58,483 nt of DNA from positions 1 through 58,483 of the forward strand of contig CALUIS010000021.1 in NCBI GenBank assembly GCA_944320765.1, read 5' to 3'. The DNA comes from an uncultured Paraprevotella sp. Lineage in GTDB: Bacteria > Bacteroidota > Bacteroidia > Bacteroidales > Bacteroidaceae. The translations under genes were made by a program, and so were the position numbers. Every line of letters begins with the position of its first letter. Positions within the stretch are counted from its first letter, which is position 1. Positions 15,628 to 25,045 of this stretch are shown here, piece by piece. A model generated the notes under the pieces. The model saw only the letters and a program-made list of their open reading frames with translations, was not told where the DNA came from and did no database searches.

Positions 15628-16809
15628 ATGAAGAAGACATTATTGGCCATTCTGTCCGCCATGCTCATGCCATGCGGACTGCAGGCCCAGGACACGGAGA
15701 CCCACGTGACGGTCCATGCCGGCGAAGCGGCTTTGGAAACGCTGCTCACGGAAGAAGAGAAGCAGTCCGTGACCCACCTGACGGTCACGGGAACGTTGCT
15801 GGATGAGGACTATGCCTTCCTGCGCGACGGCCTGCTGGAACAGCTCGACACGCTGGACTTGCGGGAGGCAGAGATTGACACCATACCGGCCCATGCATTT
15901 GAAGAATTCAATTGTTATGGTTCAAAGGCAATCAGAATCATACTTCCTTCGAAATTAAAGCATGTAAAGGATAAGGCATTCTGTTGCAATACACATAGGT
16001 GCGTATTTGAAATAACAGGCAAATATCCCACTTTAGGCAAAGACATCTTCACGAAAGACTTTATTTATGCAGAACCCAGAATGGAAGCATCACCAGACAA
16101 TGAATATTGCATGATGATAGAAAATGCAATATACTCGTCAGACCGCACCATTTTGCATTATCCCAATTACGACTGGAAAGAACCTATTTACGGCGGGCAA
16201 ATCATCGAAGGCACTAAAATAATCTCTGCAAATGCTTATGAAAATAGGGCCTGGGAATACAGATGGAACTTTACCATTCCGGCCTCCGTCGACTCCATTG
16301 GTGACAGGGCTTTTGCAAGCTTTCAAATAGCGACACCAGACATGCCCGTAGATTCCAAAGATTTCCGGATAATCTGTGAATCCCTAATTCCACCGCGTTT
16401 AGGATTAGATGTTTTTTACACCATGGAACATCCTTATTGGGGATTGTTTTATGTTAATGAAGCAACCCTTTATGTTCCGGACGAAAGTGTGGACACTTAT
16501 AGAAAGGCTGAAGGTTGGAAACGGTTCAAAAAGATAAAAGGACTCAATGAATTCAACCCCAATTCCGTGAACTTGACTTCTCCTAACACCTCCTTTTCGG
16601 TAAAAGGTACAGATGATTGTTACATATTTAGCACTTCCATTGACATGGAGCAGATAAAGCTGTACAGCGTATCCGGACAACTATTATTCTCCATGCCCGT
16701 GCATGCCAAACAAGGAAAAATAAACAAATCCACCCTCCCATCACCTTATGCCATCGCTTCCATTGACTTTGCAGATGGTACGACCCAAACCGTCAAACTA
16801 ATACCGTAA
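15628..16809 (+). CDS. BspA-like leucine-rich-repeat secreted protein 1
   Basis: A 393-residue exported protein (MKKTLLAILSAMLMPCGLQA signal). A good ribosome site (GGAGGAG) precedes the ATG. The middle carries degenerate LRR_5/BspA repeats, recognisable from LTVTGTLLDEDYAFLRDGL, LDTLDLREAEIDTIPAHAF and later FTIPASVDSIGDRAF. The last 70 residues resemble a short T9SS sorting domain (IKLYSVSGQLLF, ending FADGTTQTVKLIP). The first 250 nt are nearly identical to the next gene; after that the two diverge and this gene turns clearly AT-richer up to about 16560. BspA-type proteins bind host matrix or other bacteria; the ligand here is unknown. Confidence 0.75.
   Translation: MKKTLLAILSAMLMPCGLQAQDTETHVTVHAGEAALETLLTEEEKQSVTHLTVTGTLLDEDYAFLRDGLLEQLDTLDLREAEIDTIPAHAFEEFNCYGSKAIRIILPSKLKHVKDKAFCCNTHRCVFEITGKYPTLGKDIFTKDFIYAEPRMEASPDNEYCMMIENAIYSSDRTILHYPNYDWKEPIYGGQIIEGTKIISANAYENRAWEYRWNFTIPASVDSIGDRAFASFQIATPDMPVDSKDFRIICESLIPPRLGLDVFYTMEHPYWGLFYVNEATLYVPDESVDTYRKAEGWKRFKKIKGLNEFNPNSVNLTSPNTSFSVKGTDDCYIFSTSIDMEQIKLYSVSGQLLFSMPVHAKQGKINKSTLPSPYAIASIDFADGTTQTVKLIP
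15640..15890 (+). repeat. 251-bp 5' cassette, copy A
   Basis: This segment, coding the signal peptide and first LRR-like units, aligns without gaps to 16866-17116 with about 14 mismatches counted by eye. Similarity ends abruptly after ACACCATACCGGC. Confidence 0.85.
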
Positions 16810-16847
16810 TGATTATGAAACGGAATGTAACCTCAAAACAAACAGCC

Positions 16848-18023
16848 ATGAATACGAAGAAGATATTATTGGCAGTCCTGTCCGCCATGCTCTTGCCATG
16901 GGGACTGCAAGCCCAGGACACGGAGACCCACGTGACAGTCCATGCCGGCGAAGCGGCTTTGGAAACGCTGCTCACGGAAGAACAGAAGCAGTCCGTGACC
17001 AACCTGACGGTCACGGGAACGTTGCTGGAGGAGGACTATGCCTTCCTGCGCGGCGGCTTGTTGGAACAGCTCGACACGCTGGACTTGCGGGAGGCGGAGA
17101 TTGACACCATACCGGCAGGGGCTTTGGGCGAGATGAACCTCTATTTGATTTTGCCGGAAGTGATAAAATGCATCGGGAACTATGCCTTTACGGGGGAATG
17201 CGAGGTAACCGGAAACTTCCCCTATATGAGTGAATATAAAAACGACCCCATTTACAAACCTTTAATGCTGGCAAGTAAAGACCATCCCAGGCTCGTTAAT
17301 GTGGAAGAACTCTGCTACTTTGCGGTTTATTCCCAAAATGGAGATACACTTTATTATCTAAAACCGAACGAATTTGTTTATGAGCGTGAAGATGTGGAAA
17401 TACGGCCAGGTACACGGGTTATCGCGCCAACAGCTATAAGAGATATGGATATTCCAATAGAAAATACAAATTTAGTTTTACCGGAAAGTATGGACTCTAT
17501 TGGGGATTATGCTCTTGACATCAGGCCGAATTTTATAACCGGCGATAGTAAAAAGAATCGTTATCCCAATGGCGGAGAATCCTATGGAGATGGGAGTATA
17601 GTCTGTGAAGCCCAAAATCCGCCAAAATTTGGGAGACCGGGAACGTCTTTTTGGGTATCTCACTCCTATGTGTATGTCCCCGAAGCCAGCCTTGAGGCTT
17701 ACAAAACCGCTCCGGGATGGAAACTTGCACGGAAAATAGATACGATAGAGAACCTTATGAAAAAATGGCAAAGCATACCATCCGCCCGAGGAGAGGGAGA
17801 CACATCTGTTTCTATCACATCGACAGATGAAACCTATATCTTGAATTTCTCAAAGACACCTTTGCAAATGGATTATTTTTCGACAGACGGAAGCTTGATC
17901 TCATCCCAAAAGCTTTCCTCCATGGAAGTTACACTACCTAAAACAAAGCTGAAAAAAGCATTGGCCATAGTCTACGTCCGTTTTGCGGACGGAACGAACG
18001 AAACCATCAAACTCATACCATAA
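16848..18023 (+). CDS. BspA-like leucine-rich-repeat secreted protein 2
   Basis: A 391-residue paralogue of the preceding protein. The start at 16848 (MNTKKILLAVLSAMLLPWG) gives the same signal peptide as its neighbour; an upstream ATG at 16809 overlapping the previous stop would add 13 residues that spoil the signal. The first ~83 residues (16866-17116) are nearly identical to protein 1; the middle (DSIGDYALDI, SYVYVPEASLEAY) still has LRR_5-like pieces but differs in sequence and length. The C-terminus (ending FADGTNETIKLIP) is again a sorting-domain-like tail. The C25 protease gene starts 6 nt later. It probably arose by tandem duplication, with the middle then replaced or fast-evolving. 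Confidence 0.75.
   Translation: MNTKKILLAVLSAMLLPWGLQAQDTETHVTVHAGEAALETLLTEEQKQSVTNLTVTGTLLEEDYAFLRGGLLEQLDTLDLREAEIDTIPAGALGEMNLYLILPEVIKCIGNYAFTGECEVTGNFPYMSEYKNDPIYKPLMLASKDHPRLVNVEELCYFAVYSQNGDTLYYLKPNEFVYEREDVEIRPGTRVIAPTAIRDMDIPIENTNLVLPESMDSIGDYALDIRPNFITGDSKKNRYPNGGESYGDGSIVCEAQNPPKFGRPGTSFWVSHSYVYVPEASLEAYKTAPGWKLARKIDTIENLMKKWQSIPSARGEGDTSVSITSTDETYILNFSKTPLQMDYFSTDGSLISSQKLSSMEVTLPKTKLKKALAIVYVRFADGTNETIKLIP
16866..17116 (+). repeat. 251-bp 5' cassette, copy B
   Basis: Partner of 15640-15890: same length, no gaps, about 14 differences. It covers the signal peptide and first LRR-like units of the second paralogue. Confidence 0.85.
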
Positions 18024-18028
18024 CGAAT

Positions 18029-21000
18029 ATGAAACGAATAATACCGTTAATATGCCTGCTCTTGGCAGGATACCTGCCTGTCCGATCCCAAATAAGCGGC
18101 GAGGTCGAGGTGAATGCGAACGAGTTGTCTTTTTCTCGACAGAACGGTTACGATGTAATCCGCTGGAATGGTGGAGCGGACAAAATCCGCCAGATCGGTG
18201 CCCCGGAACTTCCTGTTATTCTCAAAACGTATGTAATCCCCTTGGAAGCCCAACTGACAGGAGTAGAAGTATCCGTATCCAGCCGGGGGCCTGTGGATGG
18301 AATTTTCATCCCCTATCCCGCACAACAGCCAATTCCCATCGACTCTGAAACGGATGGAGTAGAGTTCACCCAACCGGACACATCCATTTATCAAGGGACG
18401 GAAATTTTTCCTCACGTAAAAGCTCAAATCGTGGCGGACTACAACGAGATGGGATACCATTTGGTTACCGTGCAACTCCATCCGGTGGAATATGACCCGA
18501 CCTCACGCCAACTGTTTGTCAGTCACTTAAACTTCAGCCTGCAATATGATATGGCAGGCAGCAACGGTATCCAGCCACAAAAGCAAAGTGTACGCCGGGC
18601 AAACGCCATCAAGAGAGTCATCCGCTCCATGGTGGACAACCCGGAGGATGTAGACGGTTTCACAGACTCCAAAGTGAAACTGGTGGGAGGGAGAATGCCG
18701 GACGTACAAACCCGTATCGCATCTTCCTTCATGTCAATAGACGTGATACAAGAACAAGTACCGGACTATATCATCATTACCAACAACGAGCTAAAAAGCG
18801 AGTTCCAGCGTCTGGCCGACTGGAAAACGCAGAAAGGCGTGCCGACATTGATTAAGGATGTGGAAAGCATCGGACAGGAATACCAAGGTGCGGATTTGGC
18901 TGAAAAGATACATGCCTATTTACAGGAATGCTATAGAAAGTGGGGAGCCGGATTGTTTGTTTTGTTAGGTGGAGATACCAATATTATTACAGAAAGATTA
19001 TATTGGAGCACTTATGATGCACCTTATGGTTTTTATCCTTCTGATGCCTATTATGTAGATTTGAACAGCAGTTGGAATGCCAATAAGAATCACCTTTATA
19101 GAGAAACAGGAGATGGAATGAAAAAAGATAGGCTTTGCTATCTGGGGCGTGCTTCTGTAGAAAATGTAGAGGAAGCAAAGAATTTCATCAACAAAGTTCT
19201 TTTGTATGAAAAGATGGAAAACGTGGATGCAAATTATCTGATGAATCATCTGGCCGTTTCCGCATATATAAGCAAGGATGAATCTAAAGATTCGCTCTAT
19301 AACGATGGAAAAGAAAGCATCAACGATTATCTTTCTCAATATCCCCAAATCAACAAATGGTATCTTTTTGACCATTACAACTGCACATGTTCTCTGCATG
19401 GTGATAAAACAATGTATCATTCCGGGCAAGAACTGAATAAGGCACATTTTCTTTCCGCCCTTCAGGACGGAGGAGACTCTGGGTTGGGCCATTTCCATAT
19501 TGTCTATCACATGGACCACAGTCATCCCCGTGCATTGGGAGCTTCTTCTAAAGACAAACATGAAAGCATTTACATTCAAGATGTGGACAACTTGAATAAT
19601 GGCGACCAACCACTAATTATGATTTCCGGAGGGTGCAAACCGGCAAAATTCACAGAAGATTGCATTGCGGAGCATTTCCTGACGAATCCCAAGGGTGGTG
19701 CTGTGGCCTTTATTGGTAATGAAGATGTAGGATGGTCTGATGAACATGACCAATATAAAGCTTTTCTACAATCCTTGTATAAGGATGGAATCCAACCATT
19801 AGGAATGATTTTTGGTACCATGTTTTTTGGGGGGAGTGAATATTACCGCCTCCACCTCTTAGGCGACCCCGAGATGCCGGTATGGTCTGCCGTGCCACAG
19901 GAACTGGAAGTCAATGTGACACCCACGCAAATAGAGGCCGGAACGAATACCATCACGGTGCAAATCTCCAACCTCCCGGCTGGAGAAGAAGCCACGGTAT
20001 GCCTGATGAAGGATGCGGAAGCATATACCGTGGTGACCGTGAACGACACGAAACCGCACAGCTTCACCTTCACGCCGAAAACTTCGGGAGAAATGACCGT
20101 CACGGTCACGGCACGCAATTTCATCCCCTTTGAAAAATCGATTCCTGTCTCACGACCGGAAGAGAACCTGATTACGATAGCGGAAATCCGGAACTTTTCG
20201 GGAACGTTAAGAACCGGAGGAACAAGAGACCTGGACATTTGCCTGAAGAATGACGGGAAAGACAGGGCTTTCGACGTGACGGCCAAACTGTCCACTTCTT
20301 CTCCTTATATTACCATGATTAATGACTCCGTCTATTATGGGGAAGTGAGCGGAACATCTTATCCGGTAGCGGGAAGGACTCAATTCAGCTTCAAGATAGC
20401 CAAGGATGCCCCGGAAATCGGACGATATGAATGGAACGCCGTATGCTTCTACCTGACCATCAGCAGACGGGGAACGGACGCCGTGAATGTGGATACATTC
20501 AAAGTGGATTTGAAACAGAGCAGACAAAAACTATACCGCGTCCTTATCCGGGCAACCTCCGACGGGGACTTGACTCCCGAAGCCGGGGAGAAAGTATCCC
20601 TGTCCCTCGTCAGACGTACGGAAGGTACGACTTCTGACATGACTTGTTCCGTCACGTCCTTAGACACCAAGGTGGCCACAGTAGGCGGCAGGTATGCCAC
20701 GACGTTCAGAGCCACAGTAAATATATCAAGCGACTACAAGACCGGGAGTCCGATTCCCCTAAAAATCGTACTTTACACAGCTGGCGTGGCACAAGACAGC
20801 CTCATAACGGACATCGCGGAACAAGCTGCCCCCATAGACTTGAATAAGGTACATACAGAACTGGGAAGCAACTCCATCAGCCTGTATTGGGACAAGATGG
20901 GAAACGAAGAATTCTATAACATATACCGAGCCGACCAAGAAAACTCGGCATTCATACTACAAAACAAATATCCCGTATCGACCCGCTATTACAAGGATGA

Positions 21001-22780
21001 AGGATTAGATCCCTTGACCACTTACTACTACAAACTTATCACATTGACTTCCGGCTATATAGAAGGGGAGAAGTCCGACCCCATCAGGGCATGGACCACC
21101 TACCCCACCATGGGCATGTTCCCGCTTTCCATGGGGAAGAGCCTGCACTACACCTGCGAGGCACACACCTTCGATTTTGACTATGACGGACAGAAGGAGA
21201 TATTCCTCACGGGATATACGGACGAGGGTACGGAAGGGATGGTAGCGGTTCTCCGTCCGGACGGCACGGAACCCTACGACCTTGACGGAAACGCCACGTC
21301 ATACAGCGGCTTCGCGGAAATCCCCGTCAAAGCAGAAGCCACCCCGGTGGTGGCCGACCTACTGGGCAACGGGGAGCCATGCATCATTGTACCTACCAGG
21401 AATGACAAGGGGGAAAATCACATCATTTGTTATTCCTCCCTGGACAAGGACGGGGACAAGCTGCCGGACAAGCTATGGGAAACCTCCATCGGCAACATAT
21501 TTTCTTACCGCAGCGTGGTGGCCACCGACATAGATGCGCCGGACGGAAAGGGGGAGAAGGAAATCATCTTGCGTGGAGAAAGGTCCGACACCCCGGTCAT
21601 CGTGCTGGACGCATACGGAAAGGAAAAGATGAGGACAGCAAATACGGCAGGTAGTTTTTATGGACTGCCGGCCGTAGCCGACCTTGACAATGACGGGTAC
21701 AAGGAAATCATTTGCGGCTCCAGTGACGGAAAGGTATATGTATGGCGGCACGACGGCACGCCTTACCTTCGTTCCCCGTTCTTCTCCCGCCCGGGAGAAA
21801 AGTTGAACTGCTCCCCCACGGTCTGCGACCTAGACGGCGACGGGGAGAAAGAGATACTCATCACCTCAAAAGGAACCAACCTGAGCTACATCTATGCCAT
21901 CAAACAAGACGGTTCTTATGTAGGAAACTTTCATCCCGATGCGCCCCAACCTGTTTCCATTCCTTATACAAACGCTCCCCATAGCGGCATCGAACACCCC
22001 ATCAGCGTAGGGGACATCGACAGCGACGGCCAATTGGAAGTGATAGTCCTCGGCAACGGATGCGTAAGGGCATGGACGCATACGGGAACGCTCCGATTCG
22101 ACCGTTCAATCCCCAGCTTGTACCCAGACAAAGAAAAGGCCATCAATCTGACAGCTCCAATCCTGGCCGATGTGGACGGTAACGGAAGTATTGACATTGT
22201 ATTCCACCAAGACAACCTGACATATGCCCTGCACAATGACGGCACGGACATCACAGGATTTCCTTTGTCCACCGCAGGCAAAATGGACAATGGCATCTGT
22301 ATTTCGGACATGGACGGCGACGGGAAAAACGAAATCATCGCGGCGGACAAAAGCGGCAACATCTACGCCTGGAAAACGGAAGGAAAGCCCACAGCCATAG
22401 AATGGGGACGTTCACGCTTCGACACGGGATTCACGGGAGAATACATCCCACACTATGAAGACTCGAAAGTGCTCACCGCATCCGCTGAATGGGAAGGAGG
22501 CGCATTCAACAACGACATCATCGTACGCTCTGGCACGTTCAAAATCCCATCAGGAAAGACCTTGCAAATGCGTGAAGGATACCGGATTTACGTACTGGAC
22601 GGCGGGACGCTGGAAGTGGACGGCGGCACCATCCAGAATGCCGACATATTAGTGAAATCAGGAGGTACGCTGAACGTGAAAAACAACGGCAGCATATACC
22701 TCTACCGACATGGGAAAGTCAATGCAGAGAAAGGCGCCACCGTAAACGCCTTGCACGGAGAAGTACAAACCACCCATTAA
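18029..22780 (+). CDS. Gingipain-like C25 cysteine protease with FN3 and FG-GAP domains
   Basis: A 1583-residue exported protease. After a signal peptide (about residue 20) comes a propeptide (about 20-235), then a family C25 catalytic domain (about 240-625). The likely catalytic His is His497 in YHMDHSH and the nucleophile is Cys536 in MISGGCKPAKF. Beyond it are Ig/CARDB-like beta domains (about 630-940), a fibronectin type III-like domain (about 945-1030), several FG-GAP/VCBS units with calcium-type loops (DLDGDGEKE, DIDSDGQLE, DVDGNGSID, DMDGDGKNE; about 1050-1460), and a short Gly-rich repeat end. C25 proteases are exported by the T9SS and cleave after Arg or Lys in Porphyromonas. No canonical C-terminal sorting domain is visible. 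The segment about 18930-19850 is AT-rich, unlike the rest. Confidence 0.85.
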   Translation: MKRIIPLICLLLAGYLPVRSQISGEVEVNANELSFSRQNGYDVIRWNGGADKIRQIGAPELPVILKTYVIPLEAQLTGVEVSVSSRGPVDGIFIPYPAQQPIPIDSETDGVEFTQPDTSIYQGTEIFPHVKAQIVADYNEMGYHLVTVQLHPVEYDPTSRQLFVSHLNFSLQYDMAGSNGIQPQKQSVRRANAIKRVIRSMVDNPEDVDGFTDSKVKLVGGRMPDVQTRIASSFMSIDVIQEQVPDYIIITNNELKSEFQRLADWKTQKGVPTLIKDVESIGQEYQGADLAEKIHAYLQECYRKWGAGLFVLLGGDTNIITERLYWSTYDAPYGFYPSDAYYVDLNSSWNANKNHLYRETGDGMKKDRLCYLGRASVENVEEAKNFINKVLLYEKMENVDANYLMNHLAVSAYISKDESKDSLYNDGKESINDYLSQYPQINKWYLFDHYNCTCSLHGDKTMYHSGQELNKAHFLSALQDGGDSGLGHFHIVYHMDHSHPRALGASSKDKHESIYIQDVDNLNNGDQPLIMISGGCKPAKFTEDCIAEHFLTNPKGGAVAFIGNEDVGWSDEHDQYKAFLQSLYKDGIQPLGMIFGTMFFGGSEYYRLHLLGDPEMPVWSAVPQELEVNVTPTQIEAGTNTITVQISNLPAGEEATVCLMKDAEAYTVVTVNDTKPHSFTFTPKTSGEMTVTVTARNFIPFEKSIPVSRPEENLITIAEIRNFSGTLRTGGTRDLDICLKNDGKDRAFDVTAKLSTSSPYITMINDSVYYGEVSGTSYPVAGRTQFSFKIAKDAPEIGRYEWNAVCFYLTISRRGTDAVNVDTFKVDLKQSRQKLYRVLIRATSDGDLTPEAGEKVSLSLVRRTEGTTSDMTCSVTSLDTKVATVGGRYATTFRATVNISSDYKTGSPIPLKIVLYTAGVAQDSLITDIAEQAAPIDLNKVHTELGSNSISLYWDKMGNEEFYNIYRADQENSAFILQNKYPVSTRYYKDEGLDPLTTYYYKLITLTSGYIEGEKSDPIRAWTTYPTMGMFPLSMGKSLHYTCEAHTFDFDYDGQKEIFLTGYTDEGTEGMVAVLRPDGTEPYDLDGNATSYSGFAEIPVKAEATPVVADLLGNGEPCIIVPTRNDKGENHIICYSSLDKDGDKLPDKLWETSIGNIFSYRSVVATDIDAPDGKGEKEIILRGERSDTPVIVLDAYGKEKMRTANTAGSFYGLPAVADLDNDGYKEIICGSSDGKVYVWRHDGTPYLRSPFFSRPGEKLNCSPTVCDLDGDGEKEILITSKGTNLSYIYAIKQDGSYVGNFHPDAPQPVSIPYTNAPHSGIEHPISVGDIDSDGQLEVIVLGNGCVRAWTHTGTLRFDRSIPSLYPDKEKAINLTAPILADVDGNGSIDIVFHQDNLTYALHNDGTDITGFPLSTAGKMDNGICISDMDGDGKNEIIAADKSGNIYAWKTEGKPTAIEWGRSRFDTGFTGEYIPHYEDSKVLTASAEWEGGAFNNDIIVRSGTFKIPSGKTLQMREGYRIYVLDGGTLEVDGGTIQNADILVKSGGTLNVKNNGSIYLYRHGKVNAEKGATVNALHGEVQTTH

Positions 22781-22789
22781 CTCCCAAAC

Positions 22790-22842
22790 CGGCATGGGGC
22801 GGCATAAAGGACATGGAACGCGCTGCCCCATGCCGTTTTTTT
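22790..22842 (+). terminator. Terminator after C25 protease gene
   Basis: The arms CGGCATGGGGC (22790-22800) and GCCCCATGCCG (22825-22835) pair over 11 bp, extended by two further pairs, and are followed by TTTTTTTA. It closes the plus-strand secreted-protein cluster. Confidence 0.85.
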
Positions 22843-22919
22843 ATCTCACACAATGCAAAAGTTTGCGCACAAGAACGCAAAAACCGGGCAACAAGCGGCT
22901 GACATCCGGAACTTTTTCG

Positions 22920-22927
22920 TACCTTTG
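22920..22927 (+). promoter_or_regulatory. -7 promoter element of metF
   Basis: TACCTTTG, a perfect TAnnTTTG match 19 nt before the metF ATG. No strong -33 element is seen. Confidence 0.6.
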
Positions 22928-22946
22928 TCCAAATACTATCATCATT

Positions 22947-23900
22947 ATGAACGTCATAGACTTAATCCAACAGCACCAAGGAACGGCCTTCTCGTTCGAA
23001 GTGCTGCCCCCCCTGAAAGGGACGGGCATCGGACGACTGTTCCACACCATAGACACCCTCAAGGAATTCAACCCGGCCTACATCAACATCACCAACCACC
23101 GGAGCGAATACGTCTACAAGGACCTGGGCAACGGCACCATGCAACGGCTGCGCATCCGCCGCCGTCCCGGCACCATCGCCGTGGCCGCCGCCATACAGCA
23201 GCACTACGACATCCACGTGGTGCCGCACGTGCTGTGCAGCGGCTACACCCGCGAGGACACCGAATACATGCTGCTCGACCTGCAGTTCCTAGGACTGACG
23301 GACCTGCTCGTCCTGCGGGGCGACAAGGCCAAGGAAGACCCGGCTTTCAGGCCCACCGGCGACGGCTACTCCCACGCCACGGAACTGATGGGACACATCA
23401 ACCGCTTCAACGAAGGCTACTTCGTGGACGGCTCGCCCATCCAGTCGCCCGGCACGCCGTTCGCCTACGGCGCGGCCTGCTACCCCGAGAAGCACGAGGA
23501 AGCCCCCAACCCGGAGGCCGACCTGGAAGTGCTGAAACAAAAGGCCGACCTGGGCGCACAATATGCCGTGACCCAGCTGTTCTACGACAACCGCAAATAT
23601 TTCGATTTCGTGGAACGCGCCAGGCAGGCAGGCATCACGATTCCCATCATCCCCGGCATCAAGCCCCTGGCCAAGCTGTCCCAGCTGACGGTCGTCCCCA
23701 AGACGTTCCACTGCGACCTGCCCCAGGCACTGACACTGGAACTCCGGAAATGCAAGACGGACGAAGAGGTGAAACAGGCCGGCATCGAATGGGCCGTGGC
23801 CCAGTGCCGCGAACTCATCGCCCGCGGCGTGCCCAGTATCCATTTCTACACGGTGTCTGCCGTAGACAGCATACGCCAAATAGCCGCACAAATCTATTGA
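22947..23900 (+). CDS. metF: Methylenetetrahydrofolate reductase
   Basis: A 317-residue cytoplasmic flavoenzyme that reduces 5,10-methylene-THF to 5-methyl-THF for methionine synthesis. It has the MTHFR barrel features: FSFEVLPPLKG at the N-terminus, ITNHRSEYVY, then LVLRGDKAK, YPEKHEEAPNPEADL and QLFYDN. The start at 22947 lies just after the promoter; the longer frame from 22794 runs through the previous terminator and is rejected. holB follows after 5 nt, so the two are probably co-transcribed. Length is normal for the bacterial enzyme. Confidence 0.95.
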   Translation: MNVIDLIQQHQGTAFSFEVLPPLKGTGIGRLFHTIDTLKEFNPAYINITNHRSEYVYKDLGNGTMQRLRIRRRPGTIAVAAAIQQHYDIHVVPHVLCSGYTREDTEYMLLDLQFLGLTDLLVLRGDKAKEDPAFRPTGDGYSHATELMGHINRFNEGYFVDGSPIQSPGTPFAYGAACYPEKHEEAPNPEADLEVLKQKADLGAQYAVTQLFYDNRKYFDFVERARQAGITIPIIPGIKPLAKLSQLTVVPKTFHCDLPQALTLELRKCKTDEEVKQAGIEWAVAQCRELIARGVPSIHFYTVSAVDSIRQIAAQIY

Positions 23901-23905
23901 CGCAC

Positions 23906-25021
23906 ATGTTCAGCCAGATAGTGGGACAACAAGACATCCGGACCCGCCTCATCGAGGAGGCGCGGGAAGAACGCGTGCCGCATGCCCTGCTCTTCACCGG
24001 GCCGGCCGGCTGCGGAAAACTCGCCATGGCCGTATCGCTGGCCCAATACCTGCTCTGCAGCCAACCGGAAGAACACGATGCCTGCGGCCGATGCCCCTCG
24101 TGCAAGGTGTCCGGCCGTCTCGCCCACCCCGACCTGCATTTCGTATTCCCCGTCGTACGCTACAAGAATGCCGAAAGCTCGGTCTGCGACGCCTACATGG
24201 ACCAGTGGCGGGAACGCCTGCGGAAAGGACTCTACTTCGACCTGGACGACTGGCTCGCGGACATGAAGGCCGACAACCAGCAGGCACTCATCTACGCGGC
24301 CGAGGCCGGGCAGATCCAACGCAAACTGGCCCTGAAGGCCGCCATGGGCGGGAAGAAGGCCATGGTGGTCTGGCTCCCGGAAAAGATGAACGCCGAATGC
24401 GCCAACAAGCTGCTCAAGCTCATCGAGGAGCCGCCGGCCGGCACCCACTTCCTGCTCGTCAGCAACGAACCGGGAAAAATCCTGCCGACCATCCTGAGCC
24501 GCACGCAACGCATCGAGATGAAAGGCATCCCCGACAGCGACATCGCGGAAGCCCTCGCACGGCAACATCCCGACGAAGACACCGCCGCCCTGGCACGGAC
24601 TGCCGCCGGAAGCTATACCGCCGCCCTGAAAGCCTTGGACGCCAACCGGGACAGCCTGCTCTTCCTGGACCTCTTCATCATGCTGATGCGGCTCTCCTAC
24701 CAACGGAAAATCAAGGAAATGAAAAAGTGGTCCGAGCAAATCGCCGCCTTAGGCCGCGAGCGGCAGAAGAACTTCCTGGCCTATTGCCAGAAGCTCATCC
24801 GCGAAAACTTCGTCTACAACTTCCGGCAACCGGAACTGAACCGCATGACCCGGCAGGAAAGCGAATTCGCACGGAACTTCGCGCGGTTCGTCAACGAACG
24901 CAACGTCATCCCCATCATGAACGAACTGGAACTCGCGCAGCGCGACATCGGGCAGAACGTGAACCCCAAATTCGTGTTCTTCGACCTGGCCCTCAAGATG
25001 ATTGTGCTGCTCATACAATAA
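23906..25021 (+). CDS. holB: DNA polymerase III subunit delta'
   Basis: A 371-residue clamp-loader subunit (AAA+ fold). It starts MFSQIVGQQDIRTRLIEE and shows a P-loop-like LLFTGPAGCGKLAMAVSLAQ, zinc-type cysteines (CSQPEEHDACGRCPSCK), and the sensor segment NKLLKLIEEPPAGTHFLLVS with SRTQRIEM. With DnaX and delta it loads the sliding clamp. Like many delta' proteins its Walker A is imperfect (GCGKLA). It is followed 24 nt later by ricT; the holB-ricT neighbourhood is also conserved in Firmicutes such as Bacillus. Confidence 0.93.
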   Translation: MFSQIVGQQDIRTRLIEEAREERVPHALLFTGPAGCGKLAMAVSLAQYLLCSQPEEHDACGRCPSCKVSGRLAHPDLHFVFPVVRYKNAESSVCDAYMDQWRERLRKGLYFDLDDWLADMKADNQQALIYAAEAGQIQRKLALKAAMGGKKAMVVWLPEKMNAECANKLLKLIEEPPAGTHFLLVSNEPGKILPTILSRTQRIEMKGIPDSDIAEALARQHPDEDTAALARTAAGSYTAALKALDANRDSLLFLDLFIMLMRLSYQRKIKEMKKWSEQIAALGRERQKNFLAYCQKLIRENFVYNFRQPELNRMTRQESEFARNFARFVNERNVIPIMNELELAQRDIGQNVNPKFVFFDLALKMIVLLIQ

Positions 25022-25045
25022 CAACCGATAAACAAAGACAAACGA

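Noticed and set aside
22794..22946. N-terminal extension of metF
   Set aside because: It runs through the C25 gene's terminator and the metF promoter and adds residues not found in the family.
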